Shown piece after piece: positions 38,473-48,880 of a DNA stretch of 64,000 nucleotides. The stretch is from Cycas panzhihuaensis (taxonomy: Eukaryota; Cycadophyta), in assembly GCA_023213395.1 (NCBI GenBank), contig CM041465.1, forward strand, positions 187,123,741 through 187,187,740. Reading direction: 5' to 3'. Under the pieces are notes generated by a model, which was given only the letters and a program-made list of their open reading frames with translations, ran no database searches and had not been told where the DNA came from. The translations under genes were made by a program, and so were the position numbers. How positions within the stretch are numbered: position 1 is the stretch's first letter; each line of letters starts with the position of its first letter.

Positions 38473-39282
38473 GTTTTGTACTTTAGTATTTTTTTTGGGA
38501 AAGGTAAGAAAGCCCCTCATTCCAATCTGCCGCGACACTTCACACCTGCCGCACTTTGTGGAGTAGTTTTGGTGTCTCTTGGGAGCGCCATCATCACGCA
38601 TGCTTCCAGTCTGGGTACACGCTTCACTCCATCCTACCACTCTCTCCTTTTGAATTTCCTTCACATGTGTAGTAATTAACTCATTGGAAGTCAAAAGGGG
38701 AACTTAACTTTACTTTCGGTTCATGCTTTATTTATTTCATTGCATGCATCTTATTTACCCATAGGAAAAGGTCATAGGAACCGCTCCTTTTCACCTTTCC
38801 TCTCTCTTTGCTGTGTAAGCTTCCTGCTCTCTATATTACTTGTGTGTTTAGTTAGTTTGCTTAGGCATACCTTGATCCATCTTCTTGGGTCATCCCTCTT
38901 GCTTTCTTTCGGTTCCCCGCTTCGCCGGATAACCAAAGTGATCCCGTCCATAGGCCAACCGCTTGCTTACCCTCCCTTGTTTCCCATTGCTCTAGGGAAA
39001 CCCTCGAAGGCTCCTTTCCGTCCCCTTCTGGCCATCCAGGGGTGGGAGGATCCTTTCCTTAGGTCAACCCAGGCTAACCCTATGCCTCCTCACCTCTTAT
39101 TCGAAGTGGGGGGATCACCCTTTGGTAGCTATATTCCATTGTAGGTCCCGAACTTGTGCTCCGACGCACGGGGTGCCCTACGTGGTATTTACCCTACTTA
39201 TAGGTCTCTTTCTCGATCATATTATCACCCGCTCTTACCATACCTATTTAGTTAGGTAGATATCCCATAGACGTGCATCCAC

Positions 39283-39300
39283 TGGTGACCATACTGGGGA
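39283..39300 (+). promoter_or_regulatory. TE-8 primer binding site
   Basis: TGGTGACCATACTGGGGA lies one base after a CA-ending LTR border. It fits the TGGxGACxxxxCTGGGGA form of plant Ty3/gypsy primer sites. The gag start follows 170 bases downstream. Confidence 0.7.
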
Positions 39301-39453
39301 CTGCTAGTAAGGGAGATAGTTTATGCTCTCTTCCGTTAGTTTCACTACCTTTTGTGATCCTTTTCACCTATTTCGATCTCTTCGTTGGGCAGCCCCCAAT
39401 GCGTGTGCCTTTACCGCCCTTTCCTTTTCCCTAACATTGTTGGTTGACCTTGC

Positions 39454-40395
39454 ATGCGATGCTTTTCCCGTCGCTTGCGTGGTCTACCTCCATTGTTAGA
39501 AGACCCCGAGTATCGCCCTCTTCCTTTGTCAGATTCTAATTTGACTATGGAAGGATACTCTTCTGATTGGGCCTACCACACCTCAACCTTAGAAACCCAT
39601 GTTTTTCCTTCCTCTATTCTCAAGTCCACCCAAGAGGGTGATGACCCTCTTTATTATCCGAGTGACCAACATCACTCGCTCGACGTCTATCCCTCTACCT
39701 ATGCCATAGAAGGATCTACTCCTCTCGAGACTTACCACTTAATCGGTGACTCTTATGAGGAGCATCCCGAGGGACCTACCTCGTTCGAGGTCCCAACTAC
39801 CTCTTACGAGTATGTAGGAACCCCTCATGTTGACGTAGTTAAAGCTCTCAGTGAGTGTCACCGCGCGGCACGCTTGCAACTGCGTCCTGGCTGGCTTGAG
39901 GGTGCTCTTCGTGGAGGAGCCTCTTCTTCTTTCACTACTCCCCCGCATGCCTCATCCTCGTCTACTCTTCCATTGACAATAAATCCCTTTGTGCCTATGC
40001 ATGTGTCCTGCTCCTTCCCTATCCCTGTAGTGGGGGCACATGTTACACCTTCTGTTTCTCATCGAGGTCCTAGTGTTTTGGGATCTTCTCGTGGTGTGTT
40101 TTTCCCTCAATTGAAGGTTAGCATACCTGTCTCTAACCAAACCAATGTGCCATCCCCTAATGTGGTGCATACCTTTCCTAGTAGGCCCGTCAATCCTACT
40201 AGCCTTTCAGCTACCAGTCATGTGGGACCCACTCCCACACACTCTCAAAACCAACATGTTGGTGCTTCCTTCTACGTTCCCCCAGGGTATGCTTCTCAAC
40301 CTTGGGGGCAGGGTAGAGGAAGCCATCTCCCAGTTTATGGGGTGGATCCGCTACACCCATATGGGGTTGCTCCACCTACGAGTGGCCCATATTAG
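39454..40395 (+). pseudogene. TE-8 gag, N-terminal part
   Basis: A 313-codon frame from an ATG at 39454, chosen as the first ATG after the primer site. The product is rich in serine, proline, tyrosine and histidine with no predicted fold, as seen in long Gag leaders of Tat-type elements. A stretch VKALSECHRAARLQLRPGWL at about residues 130-150 is the only conserved-looking piece. The frame ends at TAG (40393), apparently a former CAG, and glutamine/proline-rich reading continues beyond it. Confidence 0.6.
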
Positions 40396-40559
40396 CAAAA
40401 CCTAGTTCCACATCCATCTTGTCCATCGTCTAATGAAATTCCATTTGTTGTGCCTTCGCAAGGGAACCCGACTCCCTTCCAAGGCACCTATCCCTACGCC
40501 CCTTCCCAGCAGGGGGCATTTTCTCAAGGAGGGATGTGTTCCACCCCCATCTGCTCCTT

Positions 40560-41500
40560 GTTCATTACCCGCTTCATCATTCATTGATCATATGGTCTAG
40601 GCGAGGGCATGCCCCTTTATGGTCAACACCTCTATCCATCGAGGCGTTAAGAACCAATCTGCCACCTCATCCCCCTGAAGTTCCAAGATTCGACCAAACT
40701 TCGTCGCAAGACCCGGTGGAGCATGTGCGTAGTTTTTCTATGGCATGCATCGATTATTGGGCTTACGACCACATTTTAATGAAATTATTTCTGCAATCCT
40801 TGCAGGGTGACGCCCTTAAGTGGTTCTATCATCTCCCTGCCCATTCTATCCATTCATTCTAGCAATTGGTGGATGAGTTCATCAACTATTTTGATGTAGC
40901 CCATCCATTCGAGAGTGGAATGAAGTCACTTCTTTCACTCAAACAAGGTCACGATGAAATAAATCGTGACTTTGTGCGGCGATTCCATGACTTGCTCCAC
41001 TCTATTAAGGTAACATTACCTGAGGAGTTGAAGCGAGACCTCTTCGTCAATGCACTTAGTCCCGAAGTGCATGTGGAAGTCCTTAAAATGGGGGCAACCA
41101 CATGCGAGTCTGCGATTGCCAAGTGTTTAGCGTTGGAGGCTATTGAGATCCAAGCTGGTCTCAAGAAACCTCTTAAGCCCTCATAGCGCCATGAGGCACC
41201 ACCCCAGACCAAAGATACCAAACCTTCACAACCTACCCAGTCTTCCTCTCATCCGACTGAGAGGACTTTAGACCCTCTCACATCAGCCATATGCTCATTC
41301 GAGCGTACGATGAAGGAACTCAAGCTTCAAGCTCCTTCATCCCCTACATCCAACAAGCAAGTCTAACAAACAACCTAAGCTCCTCTCCCCAGGAATAGAA
41401 ATGCCCAGTCATCTTAAGCGAGAAGGTCAGACCCTCCGCTTGAGAAGAAGTGGTGCTCCATTCATGGGGAGTCCTTCCACGATGATTCGCATTGTAGGGC
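40560..41500 (+). pseudogene. TE-8 gag core and zinc knuckle
   Basis: The retrotransposon Gag core reads RFDQTSSQDPVEHVRSF, YDHILMKLFLQSLQGDALKW and, after a TAG at 40861, INYFDVAHPFESGMKSLLSL, FVRRFHDLL and CLALEAIEIQAGL. The TAG replaces a glutamine codon, and a frameshift separates this part from the N-terminal one. Past the stop at 41184 the reading leads to KKWCSIHGESFHDDSHC at 41445-41495, a C-x2-H...H...C knuckle of the Tat/Athila kind and not the usual CCHC. Related to the TE-1 gag. Confidence 0.88.
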
Positions 41501-42560
41501 CTAGCATGCTAAGGATGCCCCTCGACGTGACTCTTCCCCTAAACAGGCCTCAAGGCCTAATTTGGATCAACCAGTTCACAAGGATCTGTTCCCTAAACAT
41601 GGGGAACGCGATTGCAACACCCAAACCAAGAATAATAGGAACCGGGGAAGATCGTCTGATCCCCATCCTTCTCGTGACAAAGGGAAGGGTGTCCGGAACT
41701 CATCTTCTTCCTCTCGTTCTCCTAGTCGTCGCACCCCATCACCTTCGTGACCCTAGAACAAGGGGAAGAAGGTGATCTAGTTGCTTGAAGTGACTCCTTC
41801 CTATGCCCTTACGCGGTCTTAGGACGCCAAGGAAGTAGCAGGAGCTTCTTGTTCTTTTGCTCCTTCTGACCCTCTTCCAGAGGACCTTCCTCCAGAAGTG
41901 CCTCTCTTTGCCAAGGCTATTCCTGTATGCCCAAGTCATTACGATTTCTGAAGGGCACTTACCCAGCCTACGACGAAGGGTAATCCCTTCTCCATCGTGG
42001 ATGAGCTGCATACTGTCGCCGCAGGAATGTCCTTGATGGACGTTTTGAGGAGTTGTCCCAAGCAGTGGGCCCTCCTCCTAGAAGCTTTAGGATCGAGTGA
42101 TGCGCCTATCCACACTTTGGGTATTACCCAAAGCTATGGACCCGTTATCTCATTTGATCCTAAGGATCTTCCTCCCGCCGGTGAAAGGGAACATCAGTGG
42201 AACTTCCCATTCATTATCACTATCGATACACCTGATTGTACCCTTCGAAGGACTGTTGTCGACAACGGTTCTTCTGTCAATACCATGCCCTTGCGTGTCA
42301 TGCAAGAGCTTGGTATTTTCGCCTTGGAACCTATTCCGTGGCGATGCTAAGGTTATGATAGTAGCGAAAAGACCCCTTTGGGATCTGTCACGATTTTGCT
42401 CACCCTTGAGGGCAAGACTTTTCTTGCCGATGTTGTAGTCCTTGATGTTGATGTTGACTACAACCTCCTTCTAGGTCATCCATGGCTCGATCAAATGGGA
42501 GCCGTGTGCTCGACTCTTTGGGGACAACTTAAATTTGTCCATGATAGACAGATGAGAGTG
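41501..42560 (+). pseudogene. TE-8 linker and aspartic protease
   Basis: A basic serine/arginine-rich linker (residues such as RSPSRRTPSPS) leads to a long open frame 41997-42350. It contains GPVISFDPKDLP, then the active site RRTVVDNGSSVNTMPL with the catalytic aspartate at 42261-42263, and continues in another frame as DVDYNLLLGHPWLDQMGAV (42378 onward), the protease C-terminal LLGRPWL-type motif. One frameshift near 42350 splits the domain. It would mature Gag-Pol. Confidence 0.88.
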
Positions 42561-43312
42561 ATTCCCCGCGAACGCCCATTTTCTAAACAAACTCGTTCCA
42601 CCAATTTGGCAAACCAAGGTCCTTCCACGCATGCCTCGGCCTGCTCTATTGATATACCTAACCCATCTGAAGAAGATCCTGCATCTTCTTCCCCTAGTCT
42701 CACGCGGTTCGCCCCTATTAGCATTGGGAGTTACAGGTACCTTACCTTGTTTAGTGACGACGAGTCATACGATGAGGATAAGGATGGTCTTCACCCCGTC
42801 TCTTTCCTCTCACTTTTGATGAGTCGCACCCATCTCGTTCTAGATCCTCCTCTAGAATCTCTCTCATTGGTGAGGCTAGCTACTCCTGCGTGTCACACGT
42901 CATCGCTCGTGTTGACCTGCCCATCGTCAGTTCTTCTTCTTTATTACCCCCCTTAGGTAATGGCTTCGAAGAACTGCCTTTCGATCCTTTCGAGGAGCCT
43001 CCTTTTGATTTCCCTTCAGAATCCCACAAGGAAGTTGAGCAACCCGATGACCATCACGGTCCCGTTGTTTCTACTCCCTCTAGTGCTTCCTCTACTCGAA
43101 GTAAGGTCATCTATGGGGTGGATTACTTCGAGGATGACGAAGCCCTGCTTGAGCATTTAGCGGGTTTTGTGCCCAACTTGCCTTCTAGTCACCACAGGCT
43201 TGGTCACTAGAAGATCCTTGCGGTCAGATCCACACTCGCCGATCCGATCCTGTCTCCTATTCCACCTCTTCCTGTTGACCTTGCCCCTCTCCACTTTGAG
43301 GAGGGTAATGCC
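42561..43312 (+). pseudogene. TE-8 protease-reverse transcriptase linker
   Basis: Open in two overlapping frames (to 42956 and from 42890 to 43210). The second is acidic, with repeats of EELPFDPFEEPPFDFP, and contains VIYGVDYFEDDEALLEHL. A stop at 43208 then gives way to LPVDLAPLHFEEGNAMCMG, the reverse transcriptase start shared with TE-1. No catalytic domain; probably a spacer of the polyprotein. Ogre elements carry an intron in this region, but no convincing pair of splice sites was seen here. Confidence 0.6.
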
Positions 43313-44206
43313 ATGTGCATGGGGGTGACCCAAGACATAATCTTGGCCCCTGACAAGGTCATTAAGGTCAGGTTGGAATGTTCCCCTGATAAAATAAGGG
43401 AGTACTCCCTTCTATTCCAGGAGTTTCGAGACGTGTTTGCATGGGATTATGCTGACATGAAGGGAATCGATCCCTCCATTGTCACTCATAACCTCACCAC
43501 CATTCCTGGCGCCTGCCCTATGTGCCAGAAGCAGCGTCCCCTTCACCCAAAGCTCTCAACCACCGTCAAGATGGAGGTTGAAAAGCTTCTGGACGTTGGG
43601 CTTATTACTTCCATTGACTACCCTAAGTGGGTCTCCAACATCATCCCCGTTGCTAAGAAGAATGGGGCAATCCGTATATGTGTCGATTTCCACAACATCA
43701 ATAATGCTTATCCTAAGGATAACTTCCTATTACCCTTCATCGATCAAATTATTGATCGCACCACTGGATTTGAAGTTATGTCCCTAATGCACGACTTCTC
43801 TGGCTATAACCAGATTCAAATTTCCCCTAAAGACCGCCACAAGACGGCCTTCACTACACCTTGGGGTACCTTCGCCTACAAGGCGATGCCCTTCAGTCTT
43901 AAGAATGTAGGTGCTACTTACCAAAGAGCCATGCATTTCATTTTCCACGACCTCATTGATAACACATTGGAGGTCTTCATGGATGATATGATGGGTCTCT
44001 CCTGTGTCAGGGCCCATTATCCATCCGACTTGCATGCCATCTTCTCACGATGCCGCAAGTATCACGTTAGTCTTAATCTGCTCAAGTGTATGTTTGCCAT
44101 TACTTCGGGTAAACTCCTTGGGTTCCTTGTATCCAAACAAGGAATCCAGATTGACCCTGACAAGGTCAGGGCGATCCTTGATATGCCACTGCCTAGAACT
44201 CAATGA
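43313..44206 (+). pseudogene. TE-8 reverse transcriptase
   Basis: 297 open codons. Landmarks: FRDVFAWDYADMKGIDPSI, LITSIDYPKWVSNIIPV, KKNGAIRICVDFHNINNAYP, DFSGYNQIQISPKDRHKTAF, WGTFAYKAMPFSLKNVGATY and SKQGIQIDPDKVRAILD. The catalytic box is VFMDDM at 43973-43990, with F-M-D-D where most plant Ty3/gypsy elements have Y-[VI]-D-D. The core itself has no stop; the reading goes on with a TGA at 44205 in VKSVLGRLxFLK-type sequence. Copies element RNA into DNA. Confidence 0.93.
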
Positions 44207-44394
44207 CAGATTAAGTCGGTTCTAGGAAGGCTCAGTTTTCTCAAGTGCTTCTTAGCAAACTTTGCTGTGAGCGCTAAACCCCTCACGAACCTATTGAAGA
44301 AGGGAGCTCCTTTTGCCTAGTCTGACAAGACCCAAAAGGCCTTCAAAGGACTTAAGGAAGCCCTTGCTTCCGCTCCTACGTTGGCACCTCCTTG

Positions 44395-44752
44395 ATTCGA
44401 TAGGCCCTTTGTCCTATACACCTCGGTGACTGATGAGTCCTTGGGCGCTATGCTAGCTTAGGAGGATGACTCAGGAACCGAGAGAGCTATATATTTCATC
44501 AGTCACACCCTCGTGGCTGCTGAGCTTAACTATTCCTCTGTCGAGAAGGAGTGCCTCTCCTTGGTCCATGCGACCAAGAAGTTCAAACACTACTTACTTG
44601 GCAACACCACTAAGGTGATCATTCAATCTGATCCCTTGCGATACTTGCTGACTCGTTGGTTGTGGTGGGCTGGTCGTTGGGCTATCTTACTTCAAGAATT
44701 CGACCTCCATATCATCAACCGGAAGTCAAAGAAGAATGAATGTGGGTGGTGA
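44395..44752 (+). pseudogene. TE-8 first RNase H, first aspartate missing
   Basis: Standard Ty3/gypsy order: PFVLYTSVTDESLGAMLA, RAIYFISHTLVAAELNY, SSVEKECLSLVHATKKFKHY, NTTKVIIQSDPLRYLL and a connection segment ending NECGW. The first strand reads LYTSVT where active enzymes have ETDAS, so the first catalytic aspartate is absent; the E and the D of QSDPL remain. TE-1 shows the same change. In Tat elements and in retroviruses such a weakened domain goes with a second RNase H, which this element also has. TAG at 44459 and TGA at 44750 interrupt. Confidence 0.85.
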
Positions 44753-46083
44753 GCAACAACTCAATGCCCATCCTAACTCCTTTGGTGTCCCCGGGATGAC
44801 TCTCTCGATGGAGTCTATCCCTGATGATTCGATGATCTCTCCCCATCCACTCATCGGCCGTGGTATGGTGAGACACATAGTATCTTACACGGCAATACCA
44901 CCGATGCGGTAGAAGTTAGATCCGATGTTAGATCTACGGACTTACGCCAGTAATACCTCCTCATGGATGGGGTATTAAGAGGTCCTTCGATGATCCATCC
45001 CTCCGCATCACTACTCTACTCATGAATGCCACCATGGTATTCCGCTGGCCACCATGGTATTTGTGGAGGTCACTTTGGGGGCTATGGCTCGTCAGAGGAT
45101 CCTTCACATGGGTTATTTCTGGCCATCCCTTTTTAAGGATGCTCACGCCTTTGCTCTGAAATGTCGGCGATGTCAGGAACATGCCAACATTTCCCATGTG
45201 CCTTCCGAGGCCCTGCATCCTATAGTTTCACCATGGCCTTTTGCTCAGTGGGGACTAGACCTTATTGGGGCTATTTCCCCACCTTCGTCGTCACAACACA
45301 AGTTTATCTTGACTGCCACAAAGTATTTTACCAAATGGGCGGAGGCCATCCCCTTGATCACTATCCCTAGTAAAATGATTTCCTTTACTAATGATTCATT
45401 TATTTTTTTTTTCCATTTCAATTCTGCCCAATCCCGTGAATGGAACTCCTTTCTATAACAAGGAGATGGATGAGCTTTGTGAGAAGTTCAAAATTTCTCA
45501 CAAGACTTCCTCCCCTTACTATCCTCAGGCAAATGGTCAAGGAGTCTTCAATAAGACTCTCATCATTCTCAAGAAAACCATTGCTCAATCCCAAAAGATG
45601 GCACCCACCCTACCCTACGCTTTGTGGCTTCTTCTCTATCCTACGCCCGCAGGAATGACCTTGACCCCATTCTCCTTGGTCTACGGTATCAAGGTGGTAG
45701 TCCCACTGGAGGTGGAGATTCCTTCCTTGCGAGTCTCCCTTCGAGGTCTCATCGACGAAGAGTCAATCTGTTAGGCTCGCTTTCTGGACCTCGAAGCTTT
45801 GGATGAGAGATGCTTAGCCACTTATCAGGCTGACCTGGCATCCAAAGCTCGCTCATAAAGGACCTACGATCAACATCTTCATTCTCATCCTTTGTTTCCT
45901 GGGGACCACGTCCTCAAGCTCAAGTATCTCCATGATCGCTTGACCAAATTCAAACCCCGATGGGTTGGTCCTTTCATCATTATCGAATCCCTTGGTAATG
46001 GTGCCTACAGGATTGCGACCCTAGAAGGGCTTGAATTTGAGAAATCTGTTAATGGGAAATTCCTTAAGAAGTTTTATGTGTGA
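44753..46083 (+). pseudogene. TE-8 integrase
   Basis: 44753-45020 is a broken linker. The zinc-binding start is frameshifted by a 20-bp tandem duplication (45029-45048 repeated at 45049), followed by YFWPSLFKDAHAFALKCRRC, the HHCC second half. The core reads WGLDLIGAISPPSSSQHKF with the first aspartate, and YYPQANGQGVFNKTL where the third acidic position is lost. Around 45400-45450 the second aspartate segment is damaged (PVNGTPF for a TDNGTPF-type motif). The C-terminal part DHVLKLKYLHDRLTKFKP runs to the TGA at 46081. Inactive. Confidence 0.9.
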
Positions 46084-46869
46084 TCTTTCGGTGATTTCTT
46101 CGCCCTGCTCTGAAATGAGCCTAAACTACCATCTTAGGTTGTCCTCATTCTTCCCAACCACGGGTAGAATGGCAACTTAAGGTGGATCCTTCTTCTTTTT
46201 TCTAGTTCCTTCCGCGGAACCCGTGTTCCGGTACCCTCTCGAGAACTTTTGTCTTCCTACTTGGACACTCCCCAACCAAGTTGATGCTGTGGAGCTTCGT
46301 CGCTCCTCTCTCATGTCAGCTGTTTCCTTTATATTCCGCTATGCTCTTCCGTAGACGTGTATGCCACTCTATCCTCTAACCTCACACCTCTCTATCGTCT
46401 ACACTCATGACGTATGTGTGTGCTCCTGTTAGACATATAGCCATACATAGAAGGAAATGTGTGCACCATACAATAAAATATTCATAACATAAAATATCCA
46501 CAGCATAACATTTACAACATACAAAATAAACATACATGTCATCCACACATGATACATCATACACAGCATCTCATATCCAAATGGGGTTCCAATTATCCCG
46601 TATATATATATACATCCAAAAATCATGTTACATCATACATCTGGGAAGCTGGTGTCCTTGCAGGGGGGGTACAATCATATGGTCCTATATATGACCCCCT
46701 GGAGGCCCATGCTTTCCCCCATCAAAATCATATATACATCTCATACTCTACTGCTGCCCCACTCCTGGGGTACCATCTCCCGGTCTATGTGATCCCTCTC
46801 ATGGGGACCACATCCCTCCGAGGCTCCTCCTGGGCCTCCACGAGCTGCCTGCCTCACTCTCCTCGTCTC
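46084..46869. other. TE-8 spacer after integrase
   Basis: No domain recognised. Contains a short TATATATATATA run at about 46601. The right end probably includes the 3' untranslated region of the antisense gene. Confidence 0.4.
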
Positions 46870-48770
46870 GAGGTCATCTCAGGGTCGTCGCAGCCATGTG
46901 GGTATGCGTCTTGCTCCGGCTCGACCTCGACGCTATCTGTGCTACCAGCTGATTGTATCGGGCCTGGATATGATCTCTCTTTCCTTAGAGTACTTCCTTC
47001 ATCACCCTGAGATGCTCTGTGAGTACCGTTAGCTGGACTCTGCTCCCGGCATCTTTGCCTGCTCTGCCCTGTACCTCTAGAGGCTGCACCTGTCTGCGTA
47101 GCTTGTCCCTCTCGCGCCTCGCATCATGTCTCTCCTACTGCAGCCGTCCCTGGGATGTCACGTGCTCTTGGGACTCTGCAGCCCATATGTCCCTTGCCCT
47201 CACCAACGGGGCGAATACCTCTATGTGGGCACCTGCCGCTCTAGGCTCATCTCCCGCCTGGATGGGCGGTTGCCCCTTTGCATACACTTGAGGGAATATC
47301 TCCCTCACCACAGCCTCTATTAGTCTCCGGATCTCTACTACACCTGCCAATGCAACATGCCATGTGTCAGTGTATCTCGCCATATACCATAATCAAACTA
47401 AACCAAATATCTATCTGGATACCAAACGACACTAGAAAAGGTTAGGTCTCACTTGCTGTGGCCGCCGGCTCCTCTGGTCGCGTGGCATCCTCCCCTCCTG
47501 GCTCTTTGCCAGCTATGGGTGCCTCATCCTCTGGCACCTCCTCTGCCTGGGCCTCCTTCCTCACGGGGACCTGCTCAGCTCTCATCCCTCTGGATCCCAT
47601 CACGATCCGCAGCCTGCGGGCCCTGGTCACGGGCCCCCTACTCTCATCCTGCGCTTTTGATGGGCCTGGCTCTCCTCTAGCAGCCCCAGGTGGACCCTCT
47701 ACTCCTCCTGCCGTCCTTGAGGGACCTGCCTCTCCTGCAGGTCATGACGGGCTGGCCCCATCTCCTCCATTGTCTCCATCATCTCCATCATCACCTGTAG
47801 GTACTCCTGCTCTGCCCGCCTCGTCGTCACTATCCCACCTCACTGTCCTGTAGGGCTCTACTACGTAGTCTGGCAGGGTGAGGAGGTCTAACGACGTAGC
47901 CTCCACCAATCGTCGGACATGGGCCCAGTCCTCTGTCGCTCTCAATTGAGTCTGCCACCTATGGACCATCGGGGCCCATTCTGTGATGGGGTGTAGTCCC
48001 CCCGCTAGTGCCACTGCCGCGAAATGATCGAAAAACCAACACTGCAGTAGTGTGCTATATGATAACCTGCCTCTGCCGGTCATCCTGATAGTATCTAGCT
48101 GGTTGATGAGGTTCGCCGTTATCAGGGTCGCCCAGTCCATTCTTTCACCAGCCTCGCAGTGACGAACTCCATCCAACCATCCACCTGGTATCTCCCTATA
48201 GTTCTGCTTCTGGGAAATCTGGAATAGAACGCACAGTATAACCAGCTTCCTCACCCGAGGAATCCCTGACATCAGTATAGTCTAGAGGGGAGTTCCCTTC
48301 CGCTCCCATCTGTTTGCTCCTGTGAAGAATAGGGTTGCCTCCCTATGTGCTATGTCGGTGCTAGGCAGCGTCCCCAGTCTCACCGGCCTCCCTGTCGCCG
48401 GTACTCCCAGTATCTGTCGTATATCTCTCGGCATGACCATCACATCACCTACCTGTAGTAGGTGGAACACATGTCTCCTCATATCCCAATGAGATACTAT
48501 ATCGACCAATAACCTCTGATCTGATGCATACTGAGGTATCTTGTGGGTTTTGTATAGGCCACACCTCTGCAGGATCTCCCTGTCCTCCTGTGATACCATC
48601 TCCATGTAACTCAACATGGCCATACCTACGTTCTCGCAGTTATCTACCGCGATGATAGCCTGTCCACACCAAAAGCAATCAAAGTTAGCTTCATGTCAGT
48701 TATTATCACTCCTTACTCTCTCAAAACCCTCTCTGCCTGTGATTTGGGGCTCTTTGGGTCCTTTTGCCAT
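46870..48770 (-). pseudogene. Antisense plant-mobile-domain-like gene inside TE-8
   Basis: Exon 1 (48717-48770, 18 codons, MAKGPKEPQITGREGFER) joins in frame across a 57-base intron to a frame running from 48659 to 47442, broken only by TAG at about 48282 and TGA at about 47742. Residues 20-150 read like the plant mobile domain (aminotransferase-like) family: QRLLVDIVSHWDMRRHVFHL, VGDVMVMPRDIRQILGVPA. Then come MDWATLITANLINQLDTI and LSYSTLLQCWFFDHFAAVAL, an aspartate/glycine-rich acidic linker, a basic patch (RARRLRIVMGSRG) and, in a second frame from 47383, a predicted coiled coil (VVEIRRLIEAVVREIF, RHDARRERDKLRRQV) to about 46870. Function is unknown; such genes are known to travel with plant transposons. 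It lies head to head with the second RNase H. Confidence 0.7.
48660..48716 (-). other. Predicted intron of the antisense gene
   Basis: On the minus strand: donor GTAAGG after GAGAGA, branch-like CTGAC and GCTAAC, a T-rich tract and acceptor TGGACAG. Removing it keeps frame exactly between exon 1 and the mobile-domain exon. At 57 bases it is near the lower limit for plant introns, and the unspliced frame ends in a stop at about 48696. Confidence 0.5.
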
Positions 48771-48787
48771 TTTTTCTACTTGCCTGG

Positions 48788-48880
48788 GTTCATACCACGC
48801 TGAACTTAGCGGTACCGCTAAGTTCAGGGCAGGTCCCGCAGTAATGATCGCAGCACCACGATCATTACCGTAGTACGAAC
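48788..48880 (-). promoter_or_regulatory. Double hairpin upstream of the antisense gene
   Basis: A perfect 28-base palindrome (48800-48827, arm CTGAACTTAGCGG, centre GGTACC) sits beside a stem-loop with ten perfect pairs (GTAATGATCG at 48841-48850 and CGATCATTAC at 48859-48868, 8-base loop). Both are enclosed by an 8-base outer stem (48788-48795 with 48873-48880) that has one A/C mismatch on the plus strand but a G-U pair on the minus strand. It ends 17 bases before the antisense ATG, so it would lie in that transcript's leader or be a promoter/operator-like element. Confidence 0.75.

Larger units (their letters stand above)
36556..39281 (+). repeat. TE-8 5' LTR (about 2.7 kb)
   Basis: It starts TGTTTCCCAAC at the break in the TE-7 integrase and is taken to end at GCATCCA, one base before a good primer site. 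The first 250 bp match 50663-50909, where the 3' copy is cut off, so the length rests on the primer site and not on a full second copy. Inside are a branched palindrome (37014-37081), several consensus 5' splice sites (GGTAAGT at 36598, 37561 and 38401) and no clear TATA box. The open frames at 37283-37603 and 38740-39144 are not recognised. A shorter 250-bp LTR is possible but leaves no primer site next to it. Confidence 0.7.

Noticed and set aside
39739-40584. Minus-strand frames over TE-8 gag
   Set aside because: They lie opposite a better supported gag frame and show no domain.
47458-47853. Plus-strand open frames over the antisense gene (47019-47291, 47453-47853) as separate proteins
   Set aside because: They are mirror frames of the mobile-domain gene, alanine/serine/proline-rich because of the GC-rich minus-strand code, and have no family motif.
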